A stretch of DNA of 64,000 bases from Brachypodium distachyon (Eukaryota; Streptophyta; Magnoliopsida; Poales; Poaceae). The DNA is taken from the NCBI RefSeq assembly GCF_000005505.3, contig NC_016133.3, forward strand, positions 35,922,737-35,986,736, read 5' to 3'. Under the pieces are notes generated by a model. The model was not told the origin of the DNA and did no database searches. It saw only the letters and a program-made list of their open reading frames with translations. Positions 35,515 through 48,018 of the stretch are shown piece after piece. A program made the position numbers and the translations under genes. Position 1 is the first letter of the stretch, and every line of letters begins with the position of its first letter.

Positions 35515-38500
35515 CTAGCTAGTAGCTTCACGCGCTCCATGCTTATCTGGAGAAAGCTTCCGATGCCGGACCGGCGACGCGCGGCGTAATTCCCGAGATG
35601 CCACTCTCCAGTCTCCTCCTCTCCCTGAAACTGAACTCAAAATTCTGATGCTGCTGCTGTTGCCGCTCTGCTCGCCTCTGCTTTTTGGGCATCCGCGACC
35701 GTCTGTGAACAGATTCTCTCTCTTTCTCTCCTGATGTGGATTTTTCTGGGGGGAATGGCGTACGGATTCCAAAACTGGTTCCGAATTGGAGAATGTCGGC
35801 GGGAAGACTGAGGAATTTCGGGGATTCTGAACAAAAAAATTCACATTTCCCAACGCTTGTCAATTATGAATAGTACAGCTACTGCTCCTACTAGTGCTAT
35901 ACTACTACTGCATTTTGGTTTGAGTTGTGGTGTTACATTTGTTGTCAATTTGTAATTTCATTAAATTTGTTGCAATGGCAGTGCTGAATTTTGTGAGTGT
36001 GTGTATCTTTCCTTGCTCTCCTGCGTGAGGGGGGCTGTGACTCTGCCTCATGTTGCAATGTACATTGTAGACTTGTACAGTGGGATACTACAGAGCACAG
36101 ACTAGAGGACAGTGGTGTGCTTTGAGGCAGGACAAGCAAAGCATTTGTTGTGAGCAGCTACAATGCACATGGGGTGTTTCTAGGATATGGATATATGCAG
36201 ATTCCTGGTCCATGCTGCCCATGAGAATGCATGAGATCGAAACTCACTTCCACTTGGAAAAAGGACTCAACTGTCCCATTTGGAACGACGATTAGATTAT
36301 ACTATCATAGCACACTCCTATCTAGCAGGCTAGCTCAAATGATCGTATGTATGTCTGCATGCATAAAGCCAGTGATGGCTCTAGAAAACTTTGCTTTGAC
36401 TGTACCCCTTGCACTGACTTGACCTGCCTGCCTCGCCTTACAGCAGCATTGTGAACTACTGGTACACTCTAGTCGACTAGCTAGAGCATTCCTGCCTAGC
36501 GAAGTGAAGACAAGTGTGGTCTCTAGCGAGTTTTCCTTTTGTCGTTAACACTGCATTGGCTTCTTTAGTTCTTTATTTCCTGATATTGTTTCTGAATGCC
36601 ATGGTACTACTATGATATTACGAGCTGTTGCGGTCCATGACTCCATTGGTAAGCTTTGACTTGGTTGTTTGCTGAAAGGGGTAGCAAGCAAAAAAAAAAA
36701 AAAGAAAGCAAAAGGACCCTGCCTCTGGTTCTGCACTGCACTCTGCATGCAACTTCCTTTCGCCTTTTCCTTTTCTTTGCCATCTACTGAGACGAGACGA
36801 GACGAGATGAGACAGACACGGTAGGCGCCTAGCTGCTAGCTCTTTTTCAGCGTTGTTTGTTTGCTTGCTTGCTGGGCTGGCGGTCGTGACTCAACAGCGC
36901 TTCCTGCGTGCTGTTCAGTGGGTCGAGTCAAATATATTTTCCCATGGAACAGGCAGGATCAGTACGTACGTACGGTGCCCAGGTACGGCTGTATCTTTTA
37001 TGGGCCGGCCAGGTGATCAACGTGATGTACGTTGCGTTGCGTTCCGGAAAGAAAGAAAGAAAGAAAGAAAGAAAAGACCGAGAGGTACACTACGCTGCTA
37101 CGTAAACGCTGGTGTTGTGTAGGACGGTGGTGTGAAGTGTGAACTGATCATGCATGGGAGACAAGTAAAGGGCCTGAATAATTGGAGAGATGCTTGCTGC
37201 TGCTGGGCAAGGGCCAAGGGGCATCAAGCATGCTTTCACATGAGCGAGCACCTGGCTCAAACTAGGCGCAGAAACGATGCGTCACGGCCCCTCTTGTCAA
37301 AGTAAAGTAGCTAATCAATTAGGGTGCGACTATATCTAAGTTGTCTAATTTTTAAGAAAAAAGATTAAATCTAAGTTGACGAATCGGAACGGTTGAATTA
37401 GTATTTAGATCTCATTTTATCATTCTTTTTTATCTTCTGTTTCAAATCTTAAAGCATAAATCATATTCAACGGCTGATGAATCGATCTATCTTTAACCAA
37501 AAATCAGTCAACCTAAATAATTACACTCGCCGTCAATCCAACACGTAAGTTCGTGGAATCATGGTTTTAAGAGAGTCATTATTTTCCAAACATGCATGTA
37601 GTAAGCATAATACAATAGGAAGGAAAATAATTTATAACTAGCTGATCGCCTGCCCAGTGCCCACGCATTCCTTACCGCAAAGCTACCGCGCGTCATGCAC
37701 TAGCGCCCTCCTGGTGATACATGGCCAGTGCCACGAGCTAGCTTGTATCGTGTCACATGTACGCATGAGGCACCAAGAAATGCACTAGTAGCTAGCTAGC
37801 AACCGTGGGTACTACTCTTCGATCCAGTACAAAATATCTTTCTTTTGAAAACAGAGAGAGAGGAAAAACTCGATCTTTCTTGGCTTAAGTCCTCAAGTCC
37901 AGTCACGCACTCACACTCCAAGGTCGCCATCCGTCCATGTAGTCCAGTCACCGATCGAACAAGTTGGACTTACTTAGAACAATCACTAGCTAACTACGGC
38001 TAGCTTTTGATCATGCTTCATGAGGGTACTGCTTAATTGGGGCCCAAGTTAATTAGCTACTCCGTAGCTAGTCTGCTCGCTGCATGCAGGGGATGATTAG
38101 TCTCCATGGATCGATCGACGATGTTGACTGGCGATACGAGGCTAACCTAACCCGATTATTCTTTCGTCATCCACTTTAACATGGTTTGGTTTGGCGCTCG
38201 GCCGTACGTACGCCATTGACGTACGAGGCTAATTCAGTCGTCTCTCAGTCGGTCGATCCATCGATGTGGAGGACGCCATTGACGAACGTACATGGAAGAC
38301 GCGTCATGGTCGTTGTCGCTGCATGCCACCTCGGCTGCGACTACTCAACGCCGGCCCTGACTGTCTGATGATGTGTCTAATTTGGCGTGGCCCATTGGCA
38401 TATGTTACCAACACGCACGCTCGTACGTCTATTCATTCATTTGGCTAGCTAGGGTCGTTGACTGACTCGTTGCCTCGTACATAGGGCTGCAGACTGCAGT
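35515..38500. other. Gene-less stretch with simple repeats
   Basis: It holds the ATL 3' flank, then no supported gene. Microsatellites: GACGA units at about 36,790-36,808 and GAAA units at about 37,047-37,074. Many GCTAGCTAG-type words occur at 37.7-38.5 kb. At about 37,655 the phrase GTGCCCACGCATTCC resembles the transposon-end word at 20,311. Confidence 0.4.
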
Positions 38501-38529
38501 GCACACCAATGCTTTATGCTCGTGCAGTC

Positions 38530-41030
38530 GTGCTTAGCATATGAACGGAATGAAGGCCGGAACAATGTACGTGCAGCAGCCAGTATCACTGTCGCGGCCT
38601 GTTATCCTTCCTCCCTGTGGCGGAGATAGGATTTTTGTCTAGAGTGGGGTGACTAAATTTTTTTAGGTTCAGTACAATGAATTATCAATCAATGAAGGCA
38701 ACATCTAATGATCTCAATTCTCAATTCCGACAAAAGCAATCAATGTAAAGTAACATCTAATGATCTCAATTTTCAATTCCCACAAAATCACATCTTAAGT
38801 TAGACTTGAAAGCTTCAGAATGAACAAGATTGGAACTTCGGAAGTGTCCTGCTATGCCCGACGATGGCGTGGCTGTCTTGGAACACTCCTTTTCAGTGCT
38901 GCGCCTGCTGCTTGCCTTCTCCTCGCGTCCTGCTCAGCTCTACAGGTGTGGCAGCGCCTCTCGCCTGACCGAAACTTTGATTTCGTGGGGAATCGGGGAT
39001 TTGGGAGTTGTAGTCGTAAAGGCACAGCAGTAGGGAGAGACGAAGCGTTGCGGCGCTGCCCGGAGGTGCGTATGATGCGCTTGCGAAGAAGAAACGCCCG
39101 TGCGGTTAGTAGCGTACAATTCGGCCTGTTGGTTGTCGGGCTGCAGCTTTTGAACCGAGCAATTGGTTTTTTTGATTTTTTTCTTTTTGTTAACAATAAT
39201 TTGTGAACATGTGCCGGATTCTTAGGGTGGTCCACGCCCACCGTGCCACCGTGCTGGCTCCGCCACTGCTTTCTCCCCCTAACCAAACAATCGCTCTTAA
39301 TTCCTCCTACTAGGCCAGCTCACAGAGAAAGTGAAGAGGGAACCAAGCCAATGCCAGTCATGGGGCAGCTAATCAGGCCCAAGAAATCTACCGGGTTACG
39401 GCCCAAATAAGAACTTGCCCAAGTCGTGTGTCCTTGTGCAGAATGCACATGGGATTAAAATTATGGATGGAGTTCAATTCCTGGTCCGACCGGCCATGAA
39501 TGAATGCATGAAATCAATTCTCTAACAGAGAAAAATTACTACGGAGTACAATACTGTCTTGTACTGCTAGCTGACTCGGTCAAGTAGCGTGACACCGTAT
39601 CTGAAAGCACGGGCCGACTGATGCCTCAACTAGCAACTCAACAGGGTTGTGTGTACCATTTTGATGCAGAGATCGGATGAAACCTTTTTTTTGGAAGAAG
39701 AGAAAAAAGCTAATAACTAATTTTTTTCTTAATTTCGCATCACTCCCAGCGTTACATTAAGGAACCCATGGTAGGATAACCAGAATGAACCGTTAACTAC
39801 AGCTCTCATAAACTTCACACACGCATCTAACACGTGCATCTAACTTCACACACGCACACACTTCACCGAACTACGAGTATATAAATTCTTCAGCAGTTTA
39901 AGAAATATATTAAATGATTTTTTTACATGTATCTAAACGTTTTTTAGACAGACATACATTCATATTTGGATAAATTTGGAGGGAGAGAGTAGTTCTCTGT
40001 TTGATCGGTTCACAGCAGCATCCTAAGCTACCAATTCTACGTGGAGCAGAATGGCACCGCTGGTCATAACCAAACAGTCGTCGCTGGCTGGGCACGGCAG
40101 GCATCAGGAATTCGTGCACGTCTGACCTTTCACTGTACCTACGCTCACCGGTGTTGATTTGCCATTTTGGCACACTCTCGCCACACGAGGTCCGGAGGGC
40201 TTCCGCTCCGGTGCACGTGCGCCGCCCAACTGGTGTAACATGATCCTAATCCTTAGCTTCATCGTGGCAGGCTTGAACAGTTTAGATTGGAATGGCTTTG
40301 CTCCGCCAAGTGGCTCCGTAGATAAATCTACGACAGTGCGTGCATACTCTGTCTCTGTGCTATTGCACGCTTTGGAGCTATAGAATTCAAAACTTCGGTA
40401 TCCCGTCAAATATTCCGAACTTTAATTGTATATATAAAGCAGGATGTGTGCCTCTTGTCCAAGAAAAAAAGAGCTGCAAAGCATTGCCCATAGAACATCT
40501 CTCGTGTGGGTTGAAAATTTATGTTATTTAATTTAAACCCGATAGTACATTTGTTTTTTAAGTTTTCAAACAACTCCGAGATAAATACTCGAACATGGGT
40601 CTATGAAGTACCATCTTAAAAAATATATGAGGAAATGGGTAAAATCATTCTTTAACACTGAAAAAAATATCACAATCTAACAAATGACAAAAAAAAAGAC
40701 CGAAGTTTTGCTATCAGCAAAAACGGGCTTGTGCTTGTCTGTAATTTCTGCAAACTCAGCTAAAGTCAAGCCCTGACCTGAGAAGCACCTGACTGGAGTC
40801 GCATATCCGCACCTCGACTCAGATGTTAAAAGTCTAAGCTATCCTTTGCAGTTTGCATAGTATTTCCTCCACGGAACTGAGTATTAGGTACCGTAAAATT
40901 GGCCTACTTTAAAGCAGATCAATGTTGACTGTCCAACTTTCGAAAATTTAAGCAAATTTGTAAAAAAAGATATCAACATCAATATTGTCAAATCATACTC
41001 CATCATGAAATATGTTTTCATGATTGTTGC
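38530..41030 (+). ncRNA. Candidate 21-PHAS unit A (miR2118-triggered phasiRNA precursor), with an upstream remnant
   Basis: A TATA box (TATATAAA, 39,878-39,885) precedes a 22-nt site at 40,089-40,110 ending CAGGCATCAGGAA. An upstream module containing GTTACATTAAGGAACCCATGG (39,751) is shared with units B, C and D. A half Stowaway (about 39,917-39,989) sits between TATA and site. At 38,540-38,610 the phrase GCCGGAACA..CAGTATCAC matches 41,090-41,125 and marks the remains of another unit. 39,310-39,615 repeats 41,205-41,600 and 42,545-42,790 plus 48,741-48,850. No coding potential. In grasses such RNAs are cut by miR2118 and diced by DCL4 into 21-nt phasiRNAs in anthers; that role is inferred. 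Confidence 0.5.
40089..40110 (+). promoter_or_regulatory. Candidate miR2118 target site, unit A
   Basis: The site reads TGGGCACGG then CAGGCATCAGGAA, near-complementary to 22-nt grass miR2118. The expected cut lies between 40,100 and 40,101. Confidence 0.6.
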
Positions 41031-41462
41031 AGTACAGCACCCAAGGGCTGCATACAAATGCTCGCGTTTTGCATATGACCTGATGAAGGTCGGAAGCCGG
41101 AACAGTCTGCAGCAGGCAGTATCACGGCAGTATCCTCTTGTAAGCTTTTGACCAAAAGAATCGATCTTCCCTGTTCAAAAAACAAGAACAACACTCTTAC
41201 CACTAGTAGGCCACTGGGCCATCTCACGGAGAAATTAGGAGAAAGTGAAGAGGGCGCACGGCCCAACCAAGCCAGTCGCATGATGGACTAGAATGGGGCA
41301 ATTACTCTGGCCCAGGAAATCTACTGGACTACGGCCCAAATAAGAACATGCCCATGTCGTGAGCAGAACGCACATGGGATTCGGATGGAGATTAATTCGT
41401 GGTCCGATCGGCCGTGAAGAGATCAATTCTCTGAGAGAAGAAAATTTACTGCTCTCTTCCTA

Positions 41463-41533
41463 GTCCCTCCGTTTCATAAAAATTGACACGATTTTGAACT
41501 AGAGCCGGGCAAATCTTTATGAAACGGAGAGAG
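41463..41533. mobile_element. Small Stowaway MITE (71 bp)
   Basis: Inverted ends GTCCCTCCGTTTCATAAA and TTTATGAAACGGAGAGAG with TA on both sides. Confidence 0.8.
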
Positions 41534-42178
41534 TACTACGTACTGTTTGTACTGCTGGCTAACTCACTCAGTAGTGACCAGAAAGCACGGAGGGGCTGAT
41601 GCATTAGCTATAGGGATGTCAACGGACGCCGCCGCCAAGCCCGTTTAGCCCTGCCGTGCGGCCTTTGACATTGGAAAGGAAAAAAAACAAAACTAAAAAC
41701 CGTGCGGGAAGCTGATTAAACGGGCTTGACGGTGTCCGTTGACATCCCTAATTAGCTAATAACTCGAGCAAAATTTGCTTTGACTGCCCCTGCGAGGGTT
41801 TAACCTCTCCATGTCTTTATTCTCATCTTCCTTCTCTTATACTCCCTGCGTTACATCTAGGAACCCATGGTGGATAAATAAACCCGATTGAACCATCAAT
41901 TACAGTCCGCATATACTCCAATCTGAAGATTCTGCCAGCACACGCACTCCATATAATTTCATCACCAGCTTTATCAGTGGATTTGCATTGATAGCAAGCA
42001 TCCCACTACAACGAAGGGGGTGGCAATGGCGCGCAGCAAGTGTTTCCCGCTTCCAACTATTTAAACAACTGATATCGCGCTTCTTTTCCCAAACACCATT
42101 CAGCTAATCAACCAATTCGACGAGTGAGCAGCAGAACGCGACAGGTCAGGAATCAAACAAACATCCCTAGTTGCTAGC

Positions 42179-42200
42179 TAGACACGGTAGGCATCAGGAA
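42179..42200 (+). promoter_or_regulatory. Candidate miR2118 target site, unit B
   Basis: The site reads TAGACACGG then TAGGCATCAGGAA. The expected cut lies between 42,190 and 42,191. Confidence 0.6.
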
Positions 42201-42795
42201 TCCGTGCATGCCGATGCCAATGGTCGATCCAGCTTCTTTCTAGTTACGTCCTACCTCCTCCCAACGGTGAAGTTGCTCGGCGGCAGTCCAGCCACGTTCT
42301 AGCCGGATGCGCCCCGGATGGTTCCCGTTTTGGTGGGCCGTGAACGCTTGCAAGGGCATTTCACACGCCAATAGTAGGACCTTAACGTGACAGGTCTGCA
42401 GATCCATGAGTCTCGTGAGTAAGTAGTTCACGGCAATAGTAGGACCTTTGGAGGCAGTATCACGGCACGATATCTTCCTGTGGCAAGTTTTTGACCAAAA
42501 GAATCGATCTCCCCTGTTCAAAAAAGATCTTGCCTTGTTTGGGATAGGCCATCTCACGGAGATTTTTTTTTTTGAGAACGGCCATCTCAAGGAGATATTC
42601 TGAGAAAGTGAAGAGAACGTACGGCCCAACCAAGCCAGTCGCGTGATGGACTAGAATGGGGCAATTACTCTGGCCCAGGAAATCTACTGGAGTACGGACC
42701 AAATAAGAACTTGCCCATGTCGTGAGCAGAACGCTTCACGCTATGGATGGAGATTACTTCCTGGCCCGATTGGCCATGAATAGATGCATGAGATC

Positions 42796-43517
42796 TGTAG
42801 AGATTTCGAAGTGGGCCTAACACACTACGAGAGGGCCTATTCACTTATACCAACTACTTTGGTGTAGTTGATTAGTCCCTTTTTTATTTCTACTTACTTA
42901 GTGCAAGCTTCCGGGCGGCAGAGCCACTTACGTTAAACCAAGTCTTGAATCCGGACGGCTATGCCACTCACGTTGAAACAAGACCGTTGTGATTCCGGAC
43001 GAATCCGCTCACGTTAAATCACAACTTATATGCACTAAGTACTTAGAAATAACAAGGCCTAACCGGGAGACTTATATGAACAAAGTAATACTATATTGCT
43101 TTAGAAATATTAGTACAAGAGAGAGCATACACACCTTACACTTGCTCACACCTTGTTCTCCACCTTCTTCACTTTCTTATTCTCTACTACTCAAGGTGTG
43201 AGGCAAGGGCCTCTATTTATAGGACTACATGTCCATTGGATCTTTGACATGTGTCAAGTTCTTAGCCATTGATACAAAATATCTAAAGCCTTCCACACAC
43301 TTCTACACAAATATCTAGGTATTAGAAGGTTTCCTATTTATTTATTTTAAACTCCTATTCTAGAGTATTCCAAAGTTTCTACATAATTCTTCATGCATAT
43401 CTAAACACTAGAAGGTTCCCTCTTTTATTTATTTTATATTCTAGAGTATTCCATAGTAATGTCTTCTTTCTTGTAATATTGAGAACACTCTAGAAGTTTG
43501 CATTGTATTCTCCAACA
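42796..43517 (-). repeat. 3' LTR of the Copia element
   Basis: 722 bp, same length as the partner at 48,019-48,740. It contains three spaced copies of a CACGTTAAA/CACGTTGAA word with TCCGG(A/G)CG in front. Confidence 0.95.
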
Positions 43518-43525
43518 CTCCCCTT
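43518..43525 (-). other. Polypurine tract of the Copia element
   Basis: On the minus strand GAAGGGGAG stands directly before TGTTGGAG of the 3' LTR. It overlaps the end of the polyprotein frame. Confidence 0.8.
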
Positions 43526-46500
43526 CAATGCAAAGCTTCTTTGGTGACCATGCCAAGAGCTTCTCGAAACTTCTCGAACTTTAATTTGTTGAGACTCTTG
43601 GTGAGGATATCTGCAGTTTGGTCTTCTATCTTTGTTGGCACCATCTCAATTTCCCCCTTAAGGACCTTTTCTCTGATGTAGTGGTAGTGCACCTCTATGT
43701 GCTTTGTCCTTGCATGGAAGACAGGATTTTCTGCTAGCCCTATGGAGGATAAGTTATCACAGAAAATCCATACCTGACCTTTTGGAGTTTGATGAAGGTC
43801 TTCCATCAATTGTTTAAGCCAGGTGCTTTCTTGTGCTGCCGCTGCCGCTGATCGATATTCTGCTTCAGTACTTGACAGTGCCACTGTAGGTTGCCTTTTG
43901 CTGCACCATGTTATGGCTCCCGATCCAAGACTGAAGAGATATCCAGTGGTTGATCTCCGTGTATCACAATCTCCGGCATAGTCGGCGTCGCAGTAACCAA
44001 TAACCTGGCATTCTTTTGTTTTTTTATATAGGATGCCATAATTTAAGGTGCCTTTGACATACCTGAGTATTCGCCTTATTGCATCAAGGTGAGGCTTCTT
44101 TGGTGTGCTCATGTATCGGCTTGCCACTCCAACGGCAGAGGAAATATCTGGCCGACTAAGTGTCAGATAGATAAGACTCCCGACCAGTTGACGATACATG
44201 GTTGCATCCTCCAAGTTCTTTCCTTTGTCTTCTTGAAGTCTTGCGTTATGATCCATAGGAGTGGAAATAGGTTTGCAGTCAAGCATCCCATACCTCTTAA
44301 GAAGGTCCTTCGCATACTTTTGTTGGCTTAAGAATATCCCATTCTTAGTGTGCTCCACCTCAAGTCCAAGGAAGTGTCTTAACTCACCAAGTTCCTTCAT
44401 TTGAAATCTCACGGAGAGATTTTCCCTTGCCCTTTCTATCTCCTCGGAGTAATCTCCCGTGATGATCAAGTCATCAACGTAGACTAGACCTATTGCTAGT
44501 CTTCCTTCCTTGGCCATCACAAATAAACTAGAGTCTGATGGAGCAACTTTAAAGTCATTGTGTAATAGGAACTCACCGATCTTTCCGTACCATGCTCTTG
44601 GTGCTTGCTTTAGCCCGTAGAGTGCCTTCTTTAGTTTGCAGACATGCTCGGCGTATTTCTTGCTCTCAAACCCCTTTGGCTGCTCCATGTAAATCTCCTT
44701 GTCAAGTTCTCCATGCAGAAAGGCATTCTTGACATCCATCTGCCACAACTCCCAAGACTTGCTGGCAGCCAATGCAAGCAAGACTCGAACTGTTGTGATT
44801 TTTGCCACCGGACTGAATGTTTCTTCGTAATCCAGTCCATACTCCTGCGAGAAACCTCGTGCCACAAGTCGAGCTTTATACCTTTCAATTGAGCCATCTG
44901 TTCGGGTTTTCACTTTGTAAACCCATTTGCAGGATATTGGCTTCACGTCCTTTGGCTTTGGCACTAAGTCCCATGTTTGGTTTTCCTTTAGTGCCTTAAT
45001 CTCTTCTTCCATCGCCTTCTGCCACTCAGGTCCTCGTGCTGCTTCTTCATAGGAAGATGGCTCAATAGGTAAAGACTCATCGGCAAGAGCAGCATTAGCG
45101 TACCTTGGATTGGGCTTCCTGGGTCTTGTTGATCTTCGAAGTTCTTGATCATGCTCCTCGGTTTGTGGCTCTTCAGGTTGGTGTATGCCAGTCTTCCACG
45201 GACTCTTGGTCTTACTTGGTGAGTTCCTTTCTCCTTTACTTGGGGTTTCTAGCTTCTGATCTCTTTCTTCTTCTATAACCTCCTCCATGTCAGGTGATTC
45301 AGGAATCTCTTCTTTCTTAGAGGACCACCATGAAGAAGCTTCATCAAACATAATGTTCCTTGAGGTGTGACACTTACCTGTGGTTGGATCACAACACCTC
45401 CATCTTTTTCGAGCATCATGGTAACCAACGAAGATGCACCTCTTCGCCTTCTTTTCAAACTTGGTTCTTAGGTGATCTGGCACAAAGATATAGCATACGC
45501 AACCAAATACCTTGAAGTGGCTGATGGCTGGTTTCATCCTCCAAAGCTTCTCATGTGGTGATTTGAACCCCAACCTCACTTGTGGTAGTCTATTAATCAC
45601 ATGAGCTGCAGTCCTCATACACTCGGCCCAGAATCTTCCAGGAACATTTTTGGCATGCAACATACTCCGACAAGTTTCCGCAAGGTGACGATTCTTGCGC
45701 TCCGCTACTCCATTTTGTTGTGGAGTATTATGACAAGTTAACTGCCTTTTTATCTTATTTTTCTTGAGATAGATGGTGAACTCATTGGATAAATATTCTC
45801 TCCCATTGTCAGTGCGTAGGCACCGTATCTTATACTCGAGTTCACCTTCTATCATATCCTTAAATTCCTTAAATTTCATAAAGGTCTCAGACTTCTCCTT
45901 CATAAAGTATACCCAAACGTACCTTGAGAAGTCGTCGATGAAGGTCACCATGTATCTCATGCCTCCAAGTGATATTTGCTTGACTGGGCCAAAGACATCT
46001 GAGTGTATGAGCTCTAGAGGTACCTTTGACTGATGCTGCGACTCCTTGTATGGCAATTGGTGGGCCTTGCCATACTGACATCCAGCACAGACCGTGTCTG
46101 TACAGATATCAAGATCAGGAAGCCCCTTCACTACGTGCTTCTCTATCATCTCCTTCAACCTGTGGTAGCTGACATGTCCAAGCCGCGCATGCCAAAGATC
46201 AGCTGTCTCATTCTTCCGAGTCTTGTCTACATATGTTGAATCAGCAGAGAGCACAAAGAGTGAGTCTCTCTTTTTCCCTTCCATGACGGGTGTGCCGATC
46301 ACCTTGAGCCTTCTGAAGATTGCTACTTCTTGTGGACCAAACAGAACATACTTCCCTTCTGCTGTCAGTTGAGGTACTGACAACAGATTCTTCTTCAAGC
46401 CTGCGACATGATAGACTCTCTCAAGTTGGAGTTGTTGAGGACCATACCTTGGAACGACTGTCTTTCCAACATGGGAAATCAATAGCTTGGAGTTGTTGGC

Positions 46501-47841
46501 TGTCAGAAACATTTTTCCTCCCTTGTACTCGGTCATATCTTGCAGCTTGTTGTCATCATTAGTCATATGGTTGGAGCACCCAGAATCAACGATCCAATCA
46601 TCTTTATAGTTGATTTTTGGATCCTTGATTGCTGCAAGGGTTGGCGCCTCCATGTCCTCCTCCAACTCTTCTTCATCCGTTGCAAAGACTGGTGGCTCCA
46701 TGTCTTCCTCCAACTCTTCTTCATCCATCGCAAAGGCTGGTGCCTCCATATATTCCTCCAACTCTTCTTCATCCATTGCAAGGGCTGGCACCTCCATGTC
46801 TTCCTCCAAGTCTTCTATGTCAAGCTCTTGAGAGTATCCAGCTTCGGCGTCCCATTCTTCTTCGCTCATGGATGCTTCTAGAGTGATCTCCTCTTTCTCC
46901 TTTGTGGTGGCCACATTCCCTTCATAACGCCTTCTTGGATATCGACATTCTCGAGTAAGGTGACCTTTCTTACCACAATTGGAGCATCCATCATTTGACC
47001 TCCTTGGAAATCGGCATTCTCGAGCAAAGTGACCTGCCTTGCCACAATTGAAGCATCCATCACTTGGTCTCCTTGCATTCTTCTCGTACCATTTTGGTCC
47101 TTGTCTTTCTCGTTGGTCTCCCCCTGAAGAGTTGCTTCTCTCCTTTGGATGTTCTTTCCCACCTTCTGTCCACTTAGGCTTGGGCTTCCATTGTTTTTGG
47201 TGTGGGCTCTTCTTCTTAGTGAAAAGTGCCTCCTCTTCTTTATTTATGGTTATGCTCCCCATCTTCTTAGCTAACTCCTCTTGATTTACCAATAAATTCT
47301 CCAACTCCACTACTGAAGGTGGAGTAGGCCATCCCATCACCGCAGCCATAAACCCATTGTATTCGGGTCTAAGACCGTGGATGATGATTCTCTTCATCCG
47401 AGCCTCGCTCACCTTCTCATCCGGGGCAAGTTGGGATATCTCACAGCAAATAAACTTCACCTTCGAAAAATATTGACTGATGGATAGATTGCCTTGTGAG
47501 ATACCTGCGAGCTCATTTTCCAAGAGCTGGAGCCGTGCTTCATTTTTCCTTGAGAATAGCTTCGCCAAAGTCTCCCATGCCTCCTTAGGTGTCTTCTCAT
47601 CACGGATGTGCTCCAATAGGTCCTCTTCGATGGTCGTCTTCAATACAAATATGGCCTTCTCTGACTTGATCTTCCATTTCCGCAAGGCATCAGCATTCTC
47701 TGGAGGAAATTGTTCGGTGCCCGCAACGACCTCCCATAGGTCCTGACCTTGTAGGTAGGACTACATGCAGGTCTGCCAATAGCCATAGTTGTGGCTATTA
47801 AGCTCCCTGATCCCGCTGCTTGAGCTAGCAAGATCTGCCAT
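43525..47841 (-). pseudogene. Copia gag-pol polyprotein with a single early in-frame stop
   Basis: From ATG 47841 the frame is open for 26 codons, meets TAG at 47763-47761, then is open without interruption to 43525 (about 1,411 codons). Order of domains: gag (UBN2-like), two CCHC knuckles (CFNCGKAGHFAREC, CSNCGKKGHLTREC), four acidic 16-residue repeats, protease (WIVDSGCSNHMT), GAG-pre-integrase (HARLGH..CAGCQYGK), integrase with HSDVFGP, TFIDDFSRYVWVYF, RTDNGREY and QQNGVAERKNR, reverse transcriptase (KARLVARGFSQ, QMDVKNAFLHG, YVDDLIITGD), and RNase H (GYCDADYAGD, SSTEAEY). Every catalytic motif I can name is present. The element could be mobilised in trans, or the stop could be bypassed; whether it is active is unknown. 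Confidence 0.95.
46630..46824 (-). repeat. Four 48-bp tandem repeats encoding acidic 16-residue units
   Basis: The units read like DEEELEEDMEAPAFAM. They lie between the zinc knuckles and the protease, a place where Copia gag usually has only a linker. Confidence 0.9.
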
Positions 47842-48004
47842 GGTGACTTGCGCCGAGCGTCAAGTAAGCTTTGGTCCCGGACCAGCTTCACAGTCCCAGA
47901 CTGTGCACCAGCAGAGTCTCCCCTCAGTGCCTTCTTGTTGCACCGAACAAAGCAAGCACCCCGTGCTTACAACTCTTCCTCCAAATGATGGTCCCGGACC
48001 GCCT

Positions 48005-48016
48005 GCTCTGATACCA
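48005..48016 (-). other. Primer-binding site of the Copia element
   Basis: On the minus strand TGGTATCAGAGC follows the 5' LTR after two bases. This is the standard complement of the initiator methionine tRNA 3' end. Confidence 0.95.
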
Positions 48017-48018
48017 AT

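Larger units (their letters stand above)
41205..42790 (+). ncRNA. Candidate 21-PHAS unit B
   Basis: Shared upstream module (AGGAACCCATGG at 41,860), TATA box TATTTAAA at 42,058-42,065, and a 22-nt miR2118-type site at 42,179-42,200, 121 bp after the TATA start. Sequence from 42,004 to 42,420 aligns closely with 51,110-51,500 (unit D). The downstream module AGGCAGTATCACGGCA..TTTTTGACCAAAAGAATCGATCT (42,453-42,510) recurs at 41,113-41,165. A small Stowaway (41,463-41,533) interrupts the front. No conserved reading frame. Confidence 0.55.

Noticed and set aside
38820..39206. 128-144 codon ORFs near 39 kb
   Set aside because: Within a dispersed repeat ending CTGGCTCCGCCACTG; no domain and overlapping in three frames.
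42240..42629. Minus-strand ORFs shared between PHAS units B and D (HQNGNHP-type phrase)
   Set aside because: Frames shift between copies and stops differ; similarity is that of non-coding duplicated DNA.
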